Positions 1 through 6,207 are shown, counted from the stretch's first letter. The stretch: DNA of 8,410 nucleotides from Deltaproteobacteria bacterium (GCA_021810985.1 JAJZQA010000099.1:1-8410), one strand, 5' to 3'. Notes: generated by a model not told the origin, from the sequence alone. A program made the numbers and translations.

Positions 1-187
1 CGGCAGCGCCGCTGGTGGCGAATCGTTCGCTCCCGCGGCGGGCATCGAGGAAGATGTCGCCTCGGCCCTGATCAACCTCGGCTACAAAGAGGCGGTAGTG
101 AAAAAAGCCCTCGCCGAGCTGCAGATCTCCCCGGACGACTCCATGGAGCAGGTGCTGAAACAGGCTTTGAAAGCGTTGATGAAGTAA
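1..187 (+). CDS. ruvA: RuvA C-terminal part (5' end outside window)
   Basis: This is the 3' end of the Holliday-junction-binding subunit of the RuvAB branch-migration complex. Reading from base 2, the frame is open for 61 codons to TAA at 185-187. The visible part is a Gly/Ala/Ser/Pro-rich linker (about residues 1-14 of the fragment), then a compact three-helix segment containing ASALINLGYKEAVVKKAL and ending in ALKALMK. This matches RuvA domain III, the mobile UBA-like domain that docks on RuvB and controls its ATPase. The tetramer-forming and DNA-binding HhH domains I and II must lie upstream of the window. The call is supported by ruvB following on the same strand. The gap to ruvB is 107 bases and is filled with short repeats, longer than a tight operon joint, so co-transcription is likely but not shown. 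Confidence 0.93.
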   Translation, partial: GSAAGGESFAPAAGIEEDVASALINLGYKEAVVKKALAELQISPDDSMEQVLKQALKALMK

Positions 188-191
188 GGCA

Positions 192-287
192 GGGAACAGG
201 GGACCGGGAACAGGGGACAGTAGGAGCCTGGTCTGTACTCACTATTTACTGTTAACCAATCACTGATCACCTTTCACTGAACACTGG
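192..287. repeat. Heptamer tandem-repeat island between ruvA and ruvB
   Basis: Almost the whole ruvA-ruvB gap is built of 7-base units in two blocks. Block one (192-219) is four G-rich heptamers alternating GGGAACA and GGGGAC(C/A), so a 13-base direct repeat recurs at 192-204 and 206-218. Block two (239-287) is seven in-phase heptamers around the consensus TCACTGA, with exact copies at 260-266 and 274-280 and variants such as TTACTGT, TCACCTT and ACACTGG. Heptamer repeats of this kind (STRR sequences) are known from cyanobacterial intergenic DNA, and I believe similar arrays occur in Geobacter-like genomes. No protein is likely here. The block ends 7 bases before the ruvB start and leaves no Shine-Dalgarno sequence there. 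Confidence 0.75.
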
Positions 288-294
288 TTTTCTA

Positions 295-1311
295 ATGACT
301 CGAATTATCGCACCACAGACAACCGAAGACGATGTTCTCTTTGAATCCTCGCTGCGTCCCCGCGCCCTGGAAGAATATGTCGGGCAGCAGAAGGCCAAGG
401 GAAATCTCCAGCTGTTCATCGACGCGGCCCGCGGGCGCGGCGAGGCGCTGGATCACGTGCTGCTCTGCGGTCCGCCGGGTCTCGGCAAGACCACGTTGGC
501 GAACATCATTGCCGCCGAGATGGGCGTGAGCATCAAGTCAACCTCGGGACCGGTCATCGAGCGTCCGGGCGACCTGGCAGCCATCCTCACCAATCTGGAA
601 CAGCACGACGTGCTCTTTATCGATGAAATCCACCGCCTTTCCCATGTGGTGGAGGAGATCCTCTATCCGGCCATGGAGGATTACCAGCTGGATATCATCA
701 TCGGCCAGGGACCGAGCGCCCGGACCATCAAACTGGATCTGCCGAAATTCACCCTGGTCGGCGCCACCACCCGGGCCGGACTGCTTTCTTCGCCCTTGCG
801 TGACCGTTTTGGTGTTGTTTCTCGCCTGGAATTCTACAACGAGCAGGAACTGTCCACGATCGTGACCCGATCCGCCAGAATTCTTGGCATCGAAATCGAA
901 CCGGATGGCGCCGCCGAGATGGCACGCCGCAGCCGCGGCACTCCCCGGATCGCGAACCGGCTGTTGCGGCGGGTGCGGGATTTTGCCCAGGTGCGCGCCG
1001 ACGGGGTCATTACCCGCCAGGTGGCCCACGATGCCCTGCTGCTGCTGGAGATCGACGAGCGCGGCTTCGATCCCATGGACCGGCTGATCATGCTCACCAT
1101 CATCGACAAGTTTTCCGGCGGGCCGGTGGGGCTGGACACGCTGGCCGCGGCGATCTGCGAGGAAAGCGACACCATCGAGGACGTCTACGAGCCGTACCTG
1201 ATCCAGAACGGATTTCTCAACCGCACGCCCCGCGGCCGGATGGCCACGCGGGCGGCCTATCTCCACTTCGAGCGTCCGGTTCCGGAATCACCCCAGGGGA
1301 AACTTTTCTAG
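295..1311 (+). CDS. ruvB: RuvB, Holliday junction branch-migration ATPase
   Basis: RuvB is a hexameric AAA+ DNA motor that RuvA loads on both arms of a Holliday junction; it drives branch migration before RuvC cuts. The 338-residue product has the usual family length. Visible motifs are Walker A GPPGLGKTT (59-67), Walker B LFIDEIH (107-113), sensor 1 GATTR (156-160), the RDRFG stretch with the arginine finger (169-173) and sensor 2 GTPRIANRLLRR (215-226). The C-terminal winged-helix domain spans about 260-325 and includes GLDTLAAAI and GRMATRAAY. The start at 295 leaves the normal N-terminal tail before LRPRALEEYVGQ, and no downstream start would keep it. No Shine-Dalgarno is visible upstream, because heptamer repeats run almost up to the start codon; translation may rely on a leaderless or weak site. 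All key residues are intact. Confidence 0.98.
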   Translation: MTRIIAPQTTEDDVLFESSLRPRALEEYVGQQKAKGNLQLFIDAARGRGEALDHVLLCGPPGLGKTTLANIIAAEMGVSIKSTSGPVIERPGDLAAILTNLEQHDVLFIDEIHRLSHVVEEILYPAMEDYQLDIIIGQGPSARTIKLDLPKFTLVGATTRAGLLSSPLRDRFGVVSRLEFYNEQELSTIVTRSARILGIEIEPDGAAEMARRSRGTPRIANRLLRRVRDFAQVRADGVITRQVAHDALLLLEIDERGFDPMDRLIMLTIIDKFSGGPVGLDTLAAAICEESDTIEDVYEPYLIQNGFLNRTPRGRMATRAAYLHFERPVPESPQGKLF

Positions 1312-1313
1312 CC

Positions 1314-2042
1314 ATGCAGCTGGTCTTCGATTTTCCACCGCAAACGCGTTACACTTTCGAGAACTTTGTCGTCTGCACCGGCAATCGTGCCGCCTATCAT
1401 TTTGCCCGGCAGCTGGCCGACGGCGCCGGAAACGAAAGTCTCCTCTATCTCTATGGCCCGTCCGGCTGCGGCAAAACCCATCTCCTGGCCTCGGTCGGCA
1501 GCCTGCTTTCCTTTCAGTCCGGTCAATCGGCACCCTGTCTTTCCTTCCGGGATATCGACCAGCTCTACCAGGGTAATTCCCCGCAAGAGGGCGCCTCGCT
1601 CCTCCGGGAGCGCTTTGCCGGCGCACCTGCCTTGCTGATTGACGACATTCACCTGATTCCGGATAACGCCGGCATCCGGGTCGAGGTCTGGCAGCTTTTC
1701 AACGATTTCTACGGTTCCGGCAAGAAGATTCTGGTCACCGGCCTCTATCCGCCCAAGGAACTACCCAACCTGGACGATCACCTGATTTCCCGCTTGCTTT
1801 GGGGGCTGGTGGCGGGGATGGATATCACCGATGACGAATCCCGTCGCATGATTCTCGCCAAGCTCGCCGAGGACCGGCAGGTGATTCTGCCCGGTGATGT
1901 GGCGGAATATATTCTGAAGAATGTTCGCCGGGATGTTCCCTCGCTGCTCGATGCTCTGGAGAAAATCAGCCGCTATGCCTTGTCGGCGAGTCGCAAGATA
2001 TCTCTCAAATTGGCTCGGGAAGCGCTCGCTCCTTCGCGCTGA
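1314..2042 (+). CDS. DnaA/Hda-family AAA+ protein (short, no DNA-binding domain)
   Basis: This 242-residue protein resembles the AAA+ domain of the replication initiator DnaA. Motifs seen are RYTFENFVV (12-20, the DnaA-style entry), Walker A GPSGCGKT (48-55), Walker B LLIDDIH (107-113), an SRLLWGL segment like the DnaA box VII arginine-finger region, and RRDVPSLLDAL as sensor 2. The helix-turn-helix domain IV that lets DnaA bind its boxes is absent; length and layout match Hda (regulatory inactivation of DnaA) and related DnaA-like factors. The N-terminus begins MQLVFDF, close to the QL-x-L-F type beta-clamp-binding peptide that Hda uses. Only 2 bases separate it from ruvB, so it is probably co-transcribed and translationally coupled. 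Its last four codons and stop lie inside a 34-bp tandem repeat. Hda activity is inferred; another DnaA-like regulatory role is possible. Confidence 0.88.
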   Translation: MQLVFDFPPQTRYTFENFVVCTGNRAAYHFARQLADGAGNESLLYLYGPSGCGKTHLLASVGSLLSFQSGQSAPCLSFRDIDQLYQGNSPQEGASLLRERFAGAPALLIDDIHLIPDNAGIRVEVWQLFNDFYGSGKKILVTGLYPPKELPNLDDHLISRLLWGLVAGMDITDDESRRMILAKLAEDRQVILPGDVAEYILKNVRRDVPSLLDALEKISRYALSASRKISLKLAREALAPSR

Positions 2043-2129
2043 AGCGCTTCGGCGCACACGTGCTCCTTCGCGATGAAAGGCTTGGGCGCACACGTGCTTC
2101 TTTACGTTGAAGCGCAATGGCGCACATGC
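2028..2129. repeat. 34-bp imperfect tandem repeat, three units, overlapping a stop codon
   Basis: Three abutting 34-base units lie at 2028-2061, 2062-2095 and 2096-2129. By hand alignment, unit 2 matches unit 1 at 30 of 34 positions and unit 3 matches unit 1 at 25 of 34, so the array decays downstream. Units share GCTCCTTCGCG near the start and GGCGCACACGT at the end. Unit 1 also contains the perfect palindrome GAAGCGCTTC (2041-2050), and CACGTG occurs at the unit junctions. The first 15 bases of unit 1 encode the last four residues and the TGA stop of the Hda-like protein; the rest is noncoding. There are no spacers between units, so this is not a CRISPR array. Confidence 0.85.
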
Positions 2130-2160
2130 CTTATGCTGGGGCGGAAAGTATGGTTTTTTT
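2125..2160 (+). terminator. Probable rho-independent terminator after the ruvB/Hda-like unit
   Basis: CATGCCTT (2125-2132) can pair with AAAGTATG (2145-2152), with one G-T wobble and one mismatch. The 12-base loop is followed one base later by seven T residues (2154-2160). The stem is modest, but the T-tract is the longest in this part of the window and lies between two same-strand genes. The left arm is partly made from the end of the third 34-bp repeat unit. It would end the ruvB/Hda-like transcript before ppnP. Confidence 0.5.
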
Positions 2161-2207
2161 CCTGAGATAAAGGGGCGAAGGAAGATTTGATGTAACCAGG
2201 AATGGAT

Positions 2208-2216
2208 AAGGGGAGG
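2208..2216 (+). promoter_or_regulatory. Strong ribosome binding site that fixes the ppnP start
   Basis: The sequence AAGGGGAGG ends 6 bases before the ATG at 2223. An in-frame ATG also exists at 2202, but it lies upstream of this site and has no comparable Shine-Dalgarno. The protein from 2223 also has the expected small-family length. Confidence 0.8.
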
Positions 2217-2222
2217 ATTCCG

Positions 2223-2537
2223 ATGTCTGAATTCAAGAACGTAACGGTAGTAAAAAAGGCCAATGTCTACTTTGACGGCAAGGTAACGAGCCGGACGATC
2301 CTCTTTGTCGATGGCAGCAAAAAGACCCTCGGCGTCATGCTGCCGGGCGAATACACCTTCAACACCGCGGCGGCCGAGTTGATGGAAGTGCTGGCCGGTG
2401 ATGTGGAAGTCTCCATCGGCGGATATGCGGAGCGCTCTTTGTACAAGGGTGGCGAAGCTTTCGAGGTGCCGGCGAACTCCAGCTTTACCATCAAGGTGAA
2501 GACAGTGATGGATTACTGCTGCTCGTTTCTTGCTTAA
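2223..2537 (+). CDS. ppnP: Pyrimidine/purine nucleoside phosphorylase PpnP (DUF1255/YaiE family)
   Basis: PpnP enzymes cleave nucleosides with phosphate to free base and ribose-1-phosphate, acting broadly on purine and pyrimidine nucleosides in the cytoplasm. The predicted protein has 104 residues, slightly longer than the roughly 94 of the E. coli protein, and should fold as a single small cupin-like barrel. Family landmarks seen are NVYFDGKV (14-21), LGVMLPGEYTFNT (36-48), the GGEAFEVPANSSF segment (76-88) and a C-terminal DYCCSFL (97-103). The start at 2223 is chosen for the strong ribosome site just upstream. It appears to be its own transcription unit: a probable terminator precedes it, and a hairpin plus heptamer-like sequence follows. 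No other nucleoside-salvage gene is adjacent, so its pathway context cannot be read from here. Confidence 0.93.
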   Translation: MSEFKNVTVVKKANVYFDGKVTSRTILFVDGSKKTLGVMLPGEYTFNTAAAELMEVLAGDVEVSIGGYAERSLYKGGEAFEVPANSSFTIKVKTVMDYCCSFLA

Positions 2538-2545
2538 GGTATGAA

Positions 2546-2580
2546 GGCTGAAGACAAATTTCAGCCCTAAACCTACAGTC
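2546..2580. repeat. Hairpin with heptamer-like repeats between ppnP and gluQRS
   Basis: GGCTGAA (2546-2552) and TTCAGCC (2560-2566) form a perfect 7-bp stem with a 7-base loop. The right arm is the first of three in-phase related heptamers (TTCAGCC, CTAAACC, TACAGTC; 2560-2580). A stretch of five T residues only appears later (2583-2587), too far for a classical terminator, though weak termination after ppnP is possible. This recalls the heptamer island upstream of ruvB but has a different consensus. Confidence 0.5.
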
Positions 2581-2588
2581 TGCTTTTT

Positions 2589-3527
2589 ATGCCAACCGCA
2601 ACTCGCCCAACAACAATCGGCCGCTTTGCCCCGTCACCCACTGGCCCGCTGCATCTCGGCTCCCTGGTAACAGCCCTCGGCAGTTACCTGCTGGCCAGGC
2701 AGGGCGGGGGGCAGTGGCTGCTGCGCATTGAAGATCTTGATACCCCGCGGGTGGTGCCCGGAGTTGCCGATGATATGCTCCGCACCCTTGAAATTCTCGG
2801 CTTTCAGTGGGATGGCGAGGTCCTTTGGCAGAGCCGCCGCGGCGCTGCCTATGCCGCTGCACTTGGGAGACTCCTGAATGATGACAGCGTTTACCCGTGC
2901 GGCTGTTCCCGGGCCGAAATCGCCCGGATTGCCACGGCGCCTCATTCCGGTGATGAAGGTCCGGTCTATCCGGGGCTTTGCAGAAATGGCTTGCCGCCCG
3001 GAAGAAGCGCCCGCTCCGTAAGGGTGCGGGTAAGTGACGAGCCAATCTGCTTCCAGGATGGGCTGCTGGGGCAGGTCTGTCAGGATCTTGCCGCCACGGG
3101 CGGCGATTTCGTCGTCAAAAGGGCGGACGGCCTGTTCGCCTACCAGCTGGCGGTGGTAGTTGATGATGCGGAGTCGGGCGTAAACCAGGTGGTGCGTGGC
3201 GCCGACCTGCTTTCCTCCACACCCCGGCAGATCCATCTACAGCGGCTTCTTGGTTATGCCGAACCGTACTATTTTCATCTCCCGCTGGTAACCGGTCCCG
3301 GCGGTGCAAAACTCAGCAAGCGCGATAATGCCGTTTCCCTTGCCGCTAGCCGTGACCTGGAGAGGGAAGGGCACCTGCTGCTGTTCGATTCTCTCCGCTT
3401 TCTTGGTCAAAAACCCCCGTTGTTTCTCCGAGAATCTTCCTGTGTTGAGATACTTTCCTGGGCAGTCGCGCACTTTTCACTCGCTGACGTGCCCCGTATG
3501 CCGGGGCCGTTTCCGCTGCATTCCTGA
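2589..3527 (+). CDS. gluQRS: Glutamyl-Q tRNA(Asp) synthetase
   Basis: GluQ-RS is a truncated relative of glutamyl-tRNA synthetase. It activates glutamate and attaches it to the queuosine base at the wobble position of tRNA-Asp, instead of to a tRNA 3' end. The 312-residue protein has the catalytic core only, with no anticodon-binding domain, as is typical. It shows GRFAPSPTGPLHLGS (11-25) with the HIGH-type HLGS, RIEDLDTPR (46-54), and zinc ligands C104, C106, Y127 and C131 in the CGC...YPGLC arrangement that marks this family. It also has a YQLAVVVDD active-site segment (185-193) and the KMSK-type KLSKRD (241-246). The ATG at 2589 gives the right N-terminus, but no Shine-Dalgarno is visible. 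Often this gene sits beside dksA; that is not so here. The last eight codons and stop fall inside a 30-bp repeat found again at 8051. Confidence 0.95.
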   Translation: MPTATRPTTIGRFAPSPTGPLHLGSLVTALGSYLLARQGGGQWLLRIEDLDTPRVVPGVADDMLRTLEILGFQWDGEVLWQSRRGAAYAAALGRLLNDDSVYPCGCSRAEIARIATAPHSGDEGPVYPGLCRNGLPPGRSARSVRVRVSDEPICFQDGLLGQVCQDLAATGGDFVVKRADGLFAYQLAVVVDDAESGVNQVVRGADLLSSTPRQIHLQRLLGYAEPYYFHLPLVTGPGGAKLSKRDNAVSLAASRDLEREGHLLLFDSLRFLGQKPPLFLRESSCVEILSWAVAHFSLADVPRMPGPFPLHS

Positions 3528-3530
3528 AAT
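3501..3530 (+). repeat. 30-bp dispersed repeat, copy 1 (over the gluQRS stop codon)
   Basis: Bases 3501-3530 match 8051-8080 at 27 of 30 positions in direct orientation, differing only at offsets 11, 12 and 18. Similarity stops sharply at both edges. Shared cores are CCGGGGCCGT and CATTCCTGAAAT. In this copy the repeat supplies the last eight residues of GluQ-RS and its TGA. Confidence 0.75.
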
Positions 3531-3614
3531 AAACCAGGCACCGCTGAGGATGACCGCGGACTGACGAGTTACTCCGGAGGATGCGATCCACCGCGGGAAA
3601 TCTTCAGCGATTTA

Positions 3615-5531
3615 TCAAGGATGATTTGGCGGCGTTGGTTCAGGTTTTACTTCTTGAGATGAGTCAGCGGGGGGATTGGCGGGCAACAGCACCCGGAAGG
3701 TTGTTCCCCGGTCAGGTGCGCTTTCCAGCAGGATGGCGCCACGGTGCATGCGGACGATCCCCATAACCGCCGACATTCCCAGACCGCGTCCCGGGAACTT
3801 GGTGGTGAAGAATGGTTCCAAGAGGCGCCGCTTGGTCTCTTCATCCATGCCGCAACCCGTGTCAGTTACTTCCAGATAAATAAATCGGCCCGGCGGCGGG
3901 ATCTCATCGATGATGCTCCGTGAAAGGAGGACCTGGTCGCAATCAATCACCCCGGTGCTCAGGGTGATAGTACCGGGGAGGTCGTTCATCGCTTCGGAAG
4001 CATTGGTTATCAGATTGATGATCACCTGCTGGATTTGTTCGCGGTCAGCCTGTATGGGGGGCAGCTCTGGAGCTGTACGGATTGCCAGTTCGGCAGTTTC
4101 GGCAAGTTTGCTCAGGAAGAGGTTCGCATCTTCGAGAATGATGCTGTTCAGATCGATTTCCGTCTGCTGAAGCAGCCCCTTGCCAGCATAGGCCAGCATC
4201 TGGCGGATCAGAGGAACGGCACGCTGGCTGACCAGCTCAGCCTGGCTGAGCCAATCGCGGACCTCGGATTCGGCTGGAAGTTTCCTGATGGCCAAATTCA
4301 GATTGCCCAGAATAACCATCAGGCGATTGTTGAAGTCGTGGGCGATGCCTCCTACCAACACCCCGAGACTTTCCATTTTTTTGGCCTGCTGCAGACGGCG
4401 TTCCGTTTCGAGACGTTCCTCTTCGAGCCTCTTCCGCCCGGTGATGTCGCGGGCAAGATAGAGGCCGTAGCCGTGTCCGTCGTACTCGATAAAACTGACA
4501 TTCAGCTCAACCGGATACTCGCGGCCGTCCCTGGTCCGGTGTCTGGATTCATAGGTGAGAACGCCCTGGTTGACGAGTCTGTGCCACTGCTCAGGCCATT
4601 TCTCCGGCTGGAAGGCGGGGTCGATGTCCGCCAAACTGAAACCAAGTAATTCCTCCTGGCTGTAACCGAGCGCCCGGCAGGCTTCTTCGTTGACGTAACG
4701 GAAATTGGCAGCATCGTTAAAGAGGTATGCCTCCTCATGCACCATGTTGAGGGCGAAGTTCATGAGAGAGAGATGCTGCTCGGCCCGCCTGCGTTCCGTT
4801 ATGTCGCGGCCGACCGACTGGATTTCTATGAGTTTCCCCTCCTGGTCGAAAAAACCACGGTTGACGAACTGCATCCAGTGCAAATGTCCCAGGCCGGAAT
4901 ACACCCGATTTTCAATGAACATGAGAGGATTTTCCGGCGAGAGCTCGCGGAGTTGCTCTTCAATCAAAAGGACGTCCGGTTCAAACGCATTCGGCTGCCA
5001 CTTGTCCCCCACTAATCCCTCGCGGGTCTTGCCGAAGAAACGGCAATAGACGTCATTAACGAAGGTGATGGTACCGTCGGCCAGAAAGCGGCAAATGACC
5101 TCGGTCTGGTCCTCCACCACGGCCCGGTAGCGTTCTTCACTGGCACGCAGCGCCTCTTCCAACCGTTTCCGTTCACTGATGTCGCGAACGATGGCCCACA
5201 TACCGCGGGGAGATCCCGTAGCGTCGCGATGCAGGCATGTCCGCAATTCAACGGGGAAAATTACGCCGTCCCGTCGCCGATACTCCTTTTCGTAGATGTC
5301 AGAATAGCCCCTGACAAGGACCTGCTCCCGGACAATATCGGCCTCGAACTGGTGCCATTTTTCTGGAGTAAGGTCGGTATAGCTCATGGAGAGCAGTTCC
5401 TCGCGGCTGTAACCGAGCAGGTTACAGAAGAGCTCATTGCACATCACGATTCTGCCGCTCATGTCCACGCCGCCAAAGGCATCCATCATGTTATCATAGA
5501 GGTTGCGCAATACCTCTTCCGGGATACCCAT
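3615..5531 (-). CDS. Orphan cytoplasmic sensor histidine kinase with three PAS domains (NtrB-type transmitter)
   Basis: This sensor kinase autophosphorylates a histidine and passes the phosphate to a response regulator not encoded in the window. From the preferred start it has 638 residues. There are three PAS/PAC modules at about 2-120, 131-247 and 255-369, each ending in a VRDISERKR-like exit (GRDITERRR, ARDITGRKR). A short coiled linker leads to the dimerisation helix with GGIAHDFNN (H398 as phospho-acceptor). The ATP-binding domain has the N box INLITNASEA (N510), G1 DTGCGM (557-562), F box LEPFFTT and G2 GRGLGMS. No signal peptide or membrane span is seen, so it senses in the cytoplasm; its ligand is unknown. 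The start at 5531 has GGAGG 8 bases upstream. In-frame alternatives are ATG at 5546 and TTG at 5591, both with poorer sites. The Pro-rich tail after the kinase core looks disordered. Confidence 0.93.
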   Translation of the reverse strand: MGIPEEVLRNLYDNMMDAFGGVDMSGRIVMCNELFCNLLGYSREELLSMSYTDLTPEKWHQFEADIVREQVLVRGYSDIYEKEYRRRDGVIFPVELRTCLHRDATGSPRGMWAIVRDISERKRLEEALRASEERYRAVVEDQTEVICRFLADGTITFVNDVYCRFFGKTREGLVGDKWQPNAFEPDVLLIEEQLRELSPENPLMFIENRVYSGLGHLHWMQFVNRGFFDQEGKLIEIQSVGRDITERRRAEQHLSLMNFALNMVHEEAYLFNDAANFRYVNEEACRALGYSQEELLGFSLADIDPAFQPEKWPEQWHRLVNQGVLTYESRHRTRDGREYPVELNVSFIEYDGHGYGLYLARDITGRKRLEEERLETERRLQQAKKMESLGVLVGGIAHDFNNRLMVILGNLNLAIRKLPAESEVRDWLSQAELVSQRAVPLIRQMLAYAGKGLLQQTEIDLNSIILEDANLFLSKLAETAELAIRTAPELPPIQADREQIQQVIINLITNASEAMNDLPGTITLSTGVIDCDQVLLSRSIIDEIPPPGRFIYLEVTDTGCGMDEETKRRLLEPFFTTKFPGRGLGMSAVMGIVRMHRGAILLESAPDRGTTFRVLLPANPPADSSQEVKPEPTPPNHP

Positions 5532-5605
5532 CGGACTATCCTCCATAACCGGCCTGCCTGTGGCAGCGGTTCTCACGCTTATAATGTGCAAGGTTCCTAC
5601 ATTCT

Positions 5606-5635
5606 ACACTACCTTTCCAATTCCGCCATCGTCAA
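5606..5635 (-). promoter_or_regulatory. Possible sigma70-type promoter for the histidine kinase
   Basis: On the minus strand, TTGACG (5635-5630) matches the -35 consensus at 5 of 6 positions and is followed after 18 bases by TAGTGT (5611-5606), a weak -10. A better -10-like TAGAAT (5606-5601) is too far away, at 23 bases. If used, transcription would begin near 5600, so the TTG at 5591 would have almost no leader; this favours the start at 5531. Confidence 0.25.
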
Positions 5636-5741
5636 TAATCACTGCACCTTGAGTAACTTCGCGTCCGGGCGTAGCAGGGGAGAGATGCCTGGAAAAAGGA
5701 TACGTTTCCTCTGATACGATTGAAAAACGGCAATTTTAACA

Positions 5742-5756
5742 GCCTGTTCGACAGGC
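5742..5756. promoter_or_regulatory. Palindrome GCCTGT-TCG-ACAGGC over the -35 element
   Basis: Two perfect 6-base arms are separated by three bases. The right arm covers most of the -35 hexamer of the promoter read at 5748-5775. The position suits a repressor operator. It does not match the LexA or FNR/CRP boxes I know well enough to name, so the binding protein is unknown. Confidence 0.45.
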
Positions 5757-5775
5757 CCTGTATCCTTGCTATACT
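5748..5775 (+). promoter_or_regulatory. Extended -10 sigma70-type promoter for the NTF2-like gene
   Basis: The -35 TCGACA (5748-5753) matches TTGACA at 5 of 6 positions. A 16-base spacer leads to TATACT (5770-5775), preceded by TGC, which makes an extended -10. Predicted transcription begins near 5782, about 58 bases before the gene start, and excludes the in-frame codons upstream of it. Confidence 0.65.
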
Positions 5776-5839
5776 CATCAAAAGCGCAACGTCCGCCACG
5801 GCCATCAGTATGCCATCTAAAATTCGCAAAGGTCGAGCC

Positions 5840-6193
5840 ATGAGCCAAAATAAGCTGACGGTCCAGAGATACATGGATGCTTTCACCAGGACTGATCACG
5901 GGAAAATATTGTCCTGTCTCACGGATGATGTTGAATGGCTGCTGCCGGGGGTGTTTCATCTGAGAGGAAAAGAAGCCTTCGATAAAGAAATCGAGAATGA
6001 CGCTTTCGTCGGAAGCCCCACGATACAAATCACTCGCCTGACGGAAGAGCACAACATTGTCGTTGCTGAAGGCATCGTGCACGCCGCGCGGCGAGATGGC
6101 GGCGTTTTGCATGCCGTATTCTGCGATGTTTTCGTAATGCAGGAGGCGAAGATCAAGCAGCTGACTTCCTACCTGATGGAAGTTGCGGAGTGA
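5840..6193 (+). CDS. NTF2/SnoaL-like small protein
   Basis: This 117-residue protein has the pattern of the SnoaL-like/NTF2 superfamily, small cone-shaped alpha+beta folds that serve as enzymes or binding proteins. The N-terminal helix LTVQRYMDAF (6-15) is followed by the typical KILSCLTDDVEWLLPG segment (22-37) and the GKEAF helix (43-47). Beta strands then alternate around ITRLTEEHNIVVAEGIVHA and FCDVFVMQEAKIKQLTSYL, the usual end of these domains. No signal peptide is seen, so it is probably cytoplasmic. The substrate or reaction cannot be told from sequence; the superfamily is functionally diverse. The start at 5840 has AAAGG 7 bases upstream and lies sensibly behind the promoter; ATG at 5810 is an in-frame alternative without a ribosome site. 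It diverges from the histidine kinase and seems to form a single-gene unit closed by a hairpin. Confidence 0.8.
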   Translation: MSQNKLTVQRYMDAFTRTDHGKILSCLTDDVEWLLPGVFHLRGKEAFDKEIENDAFVGSPTIQITRLTEEHNIVVAEGIVHAARRDGGVLHAVFCDVFVMQEAKIKQLTSYLMEVAE

Positions 6194-6207
6194 GAGATAC
6201 CTGACCC

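Noticed and set aside
82..270. Minus-strand open frame across the ruvA end and the heptamer island
   Set aside because: It runs opposite ruvA and through the repeats, has no ribosome site and resembles no protein family.
538..1266. Long open frame (242 codons) antisense to ruvB
   Set aside because: It lies wholly opposite a well-supported ruvB with every motif intact. Its predicted protein is rich in low-information residues with no recognisable domain, as expected from high-GC shadow frames.
2028..2129. CRISPR array
   Set aside because: The 34-bp units abut with no spacers, there are only three, they differ from each other throughout, and no cas gene is present.
2202..2222. Upstream in-frame ATG for ppnP
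   Set aside because: The strong AAGGGGAGG lies after this ATG and correctly spaced for the ATG at 2223, so the extra seven residues are unlikely to be translated.
4058..4070. 13-base identity between 4058-4070 and 8027-8039
   Set aside because: About one such match is expected by chance in a window this size, and the flanks show no similarity.
4035..4649. 204-codon open frame antisense to the histidine kinase
   Set aside because: It is fully inside the kinase coding region on the other strand, has no ribosome site, and its composition mirrors the kinase codons.
5742..5756. LexA (SOS) box
   Set aside because: CTGT and ACAG are present, but the spacing is three bases, not the eight of the E. 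coli type, and it does not fit other LexA consensus forms I know.
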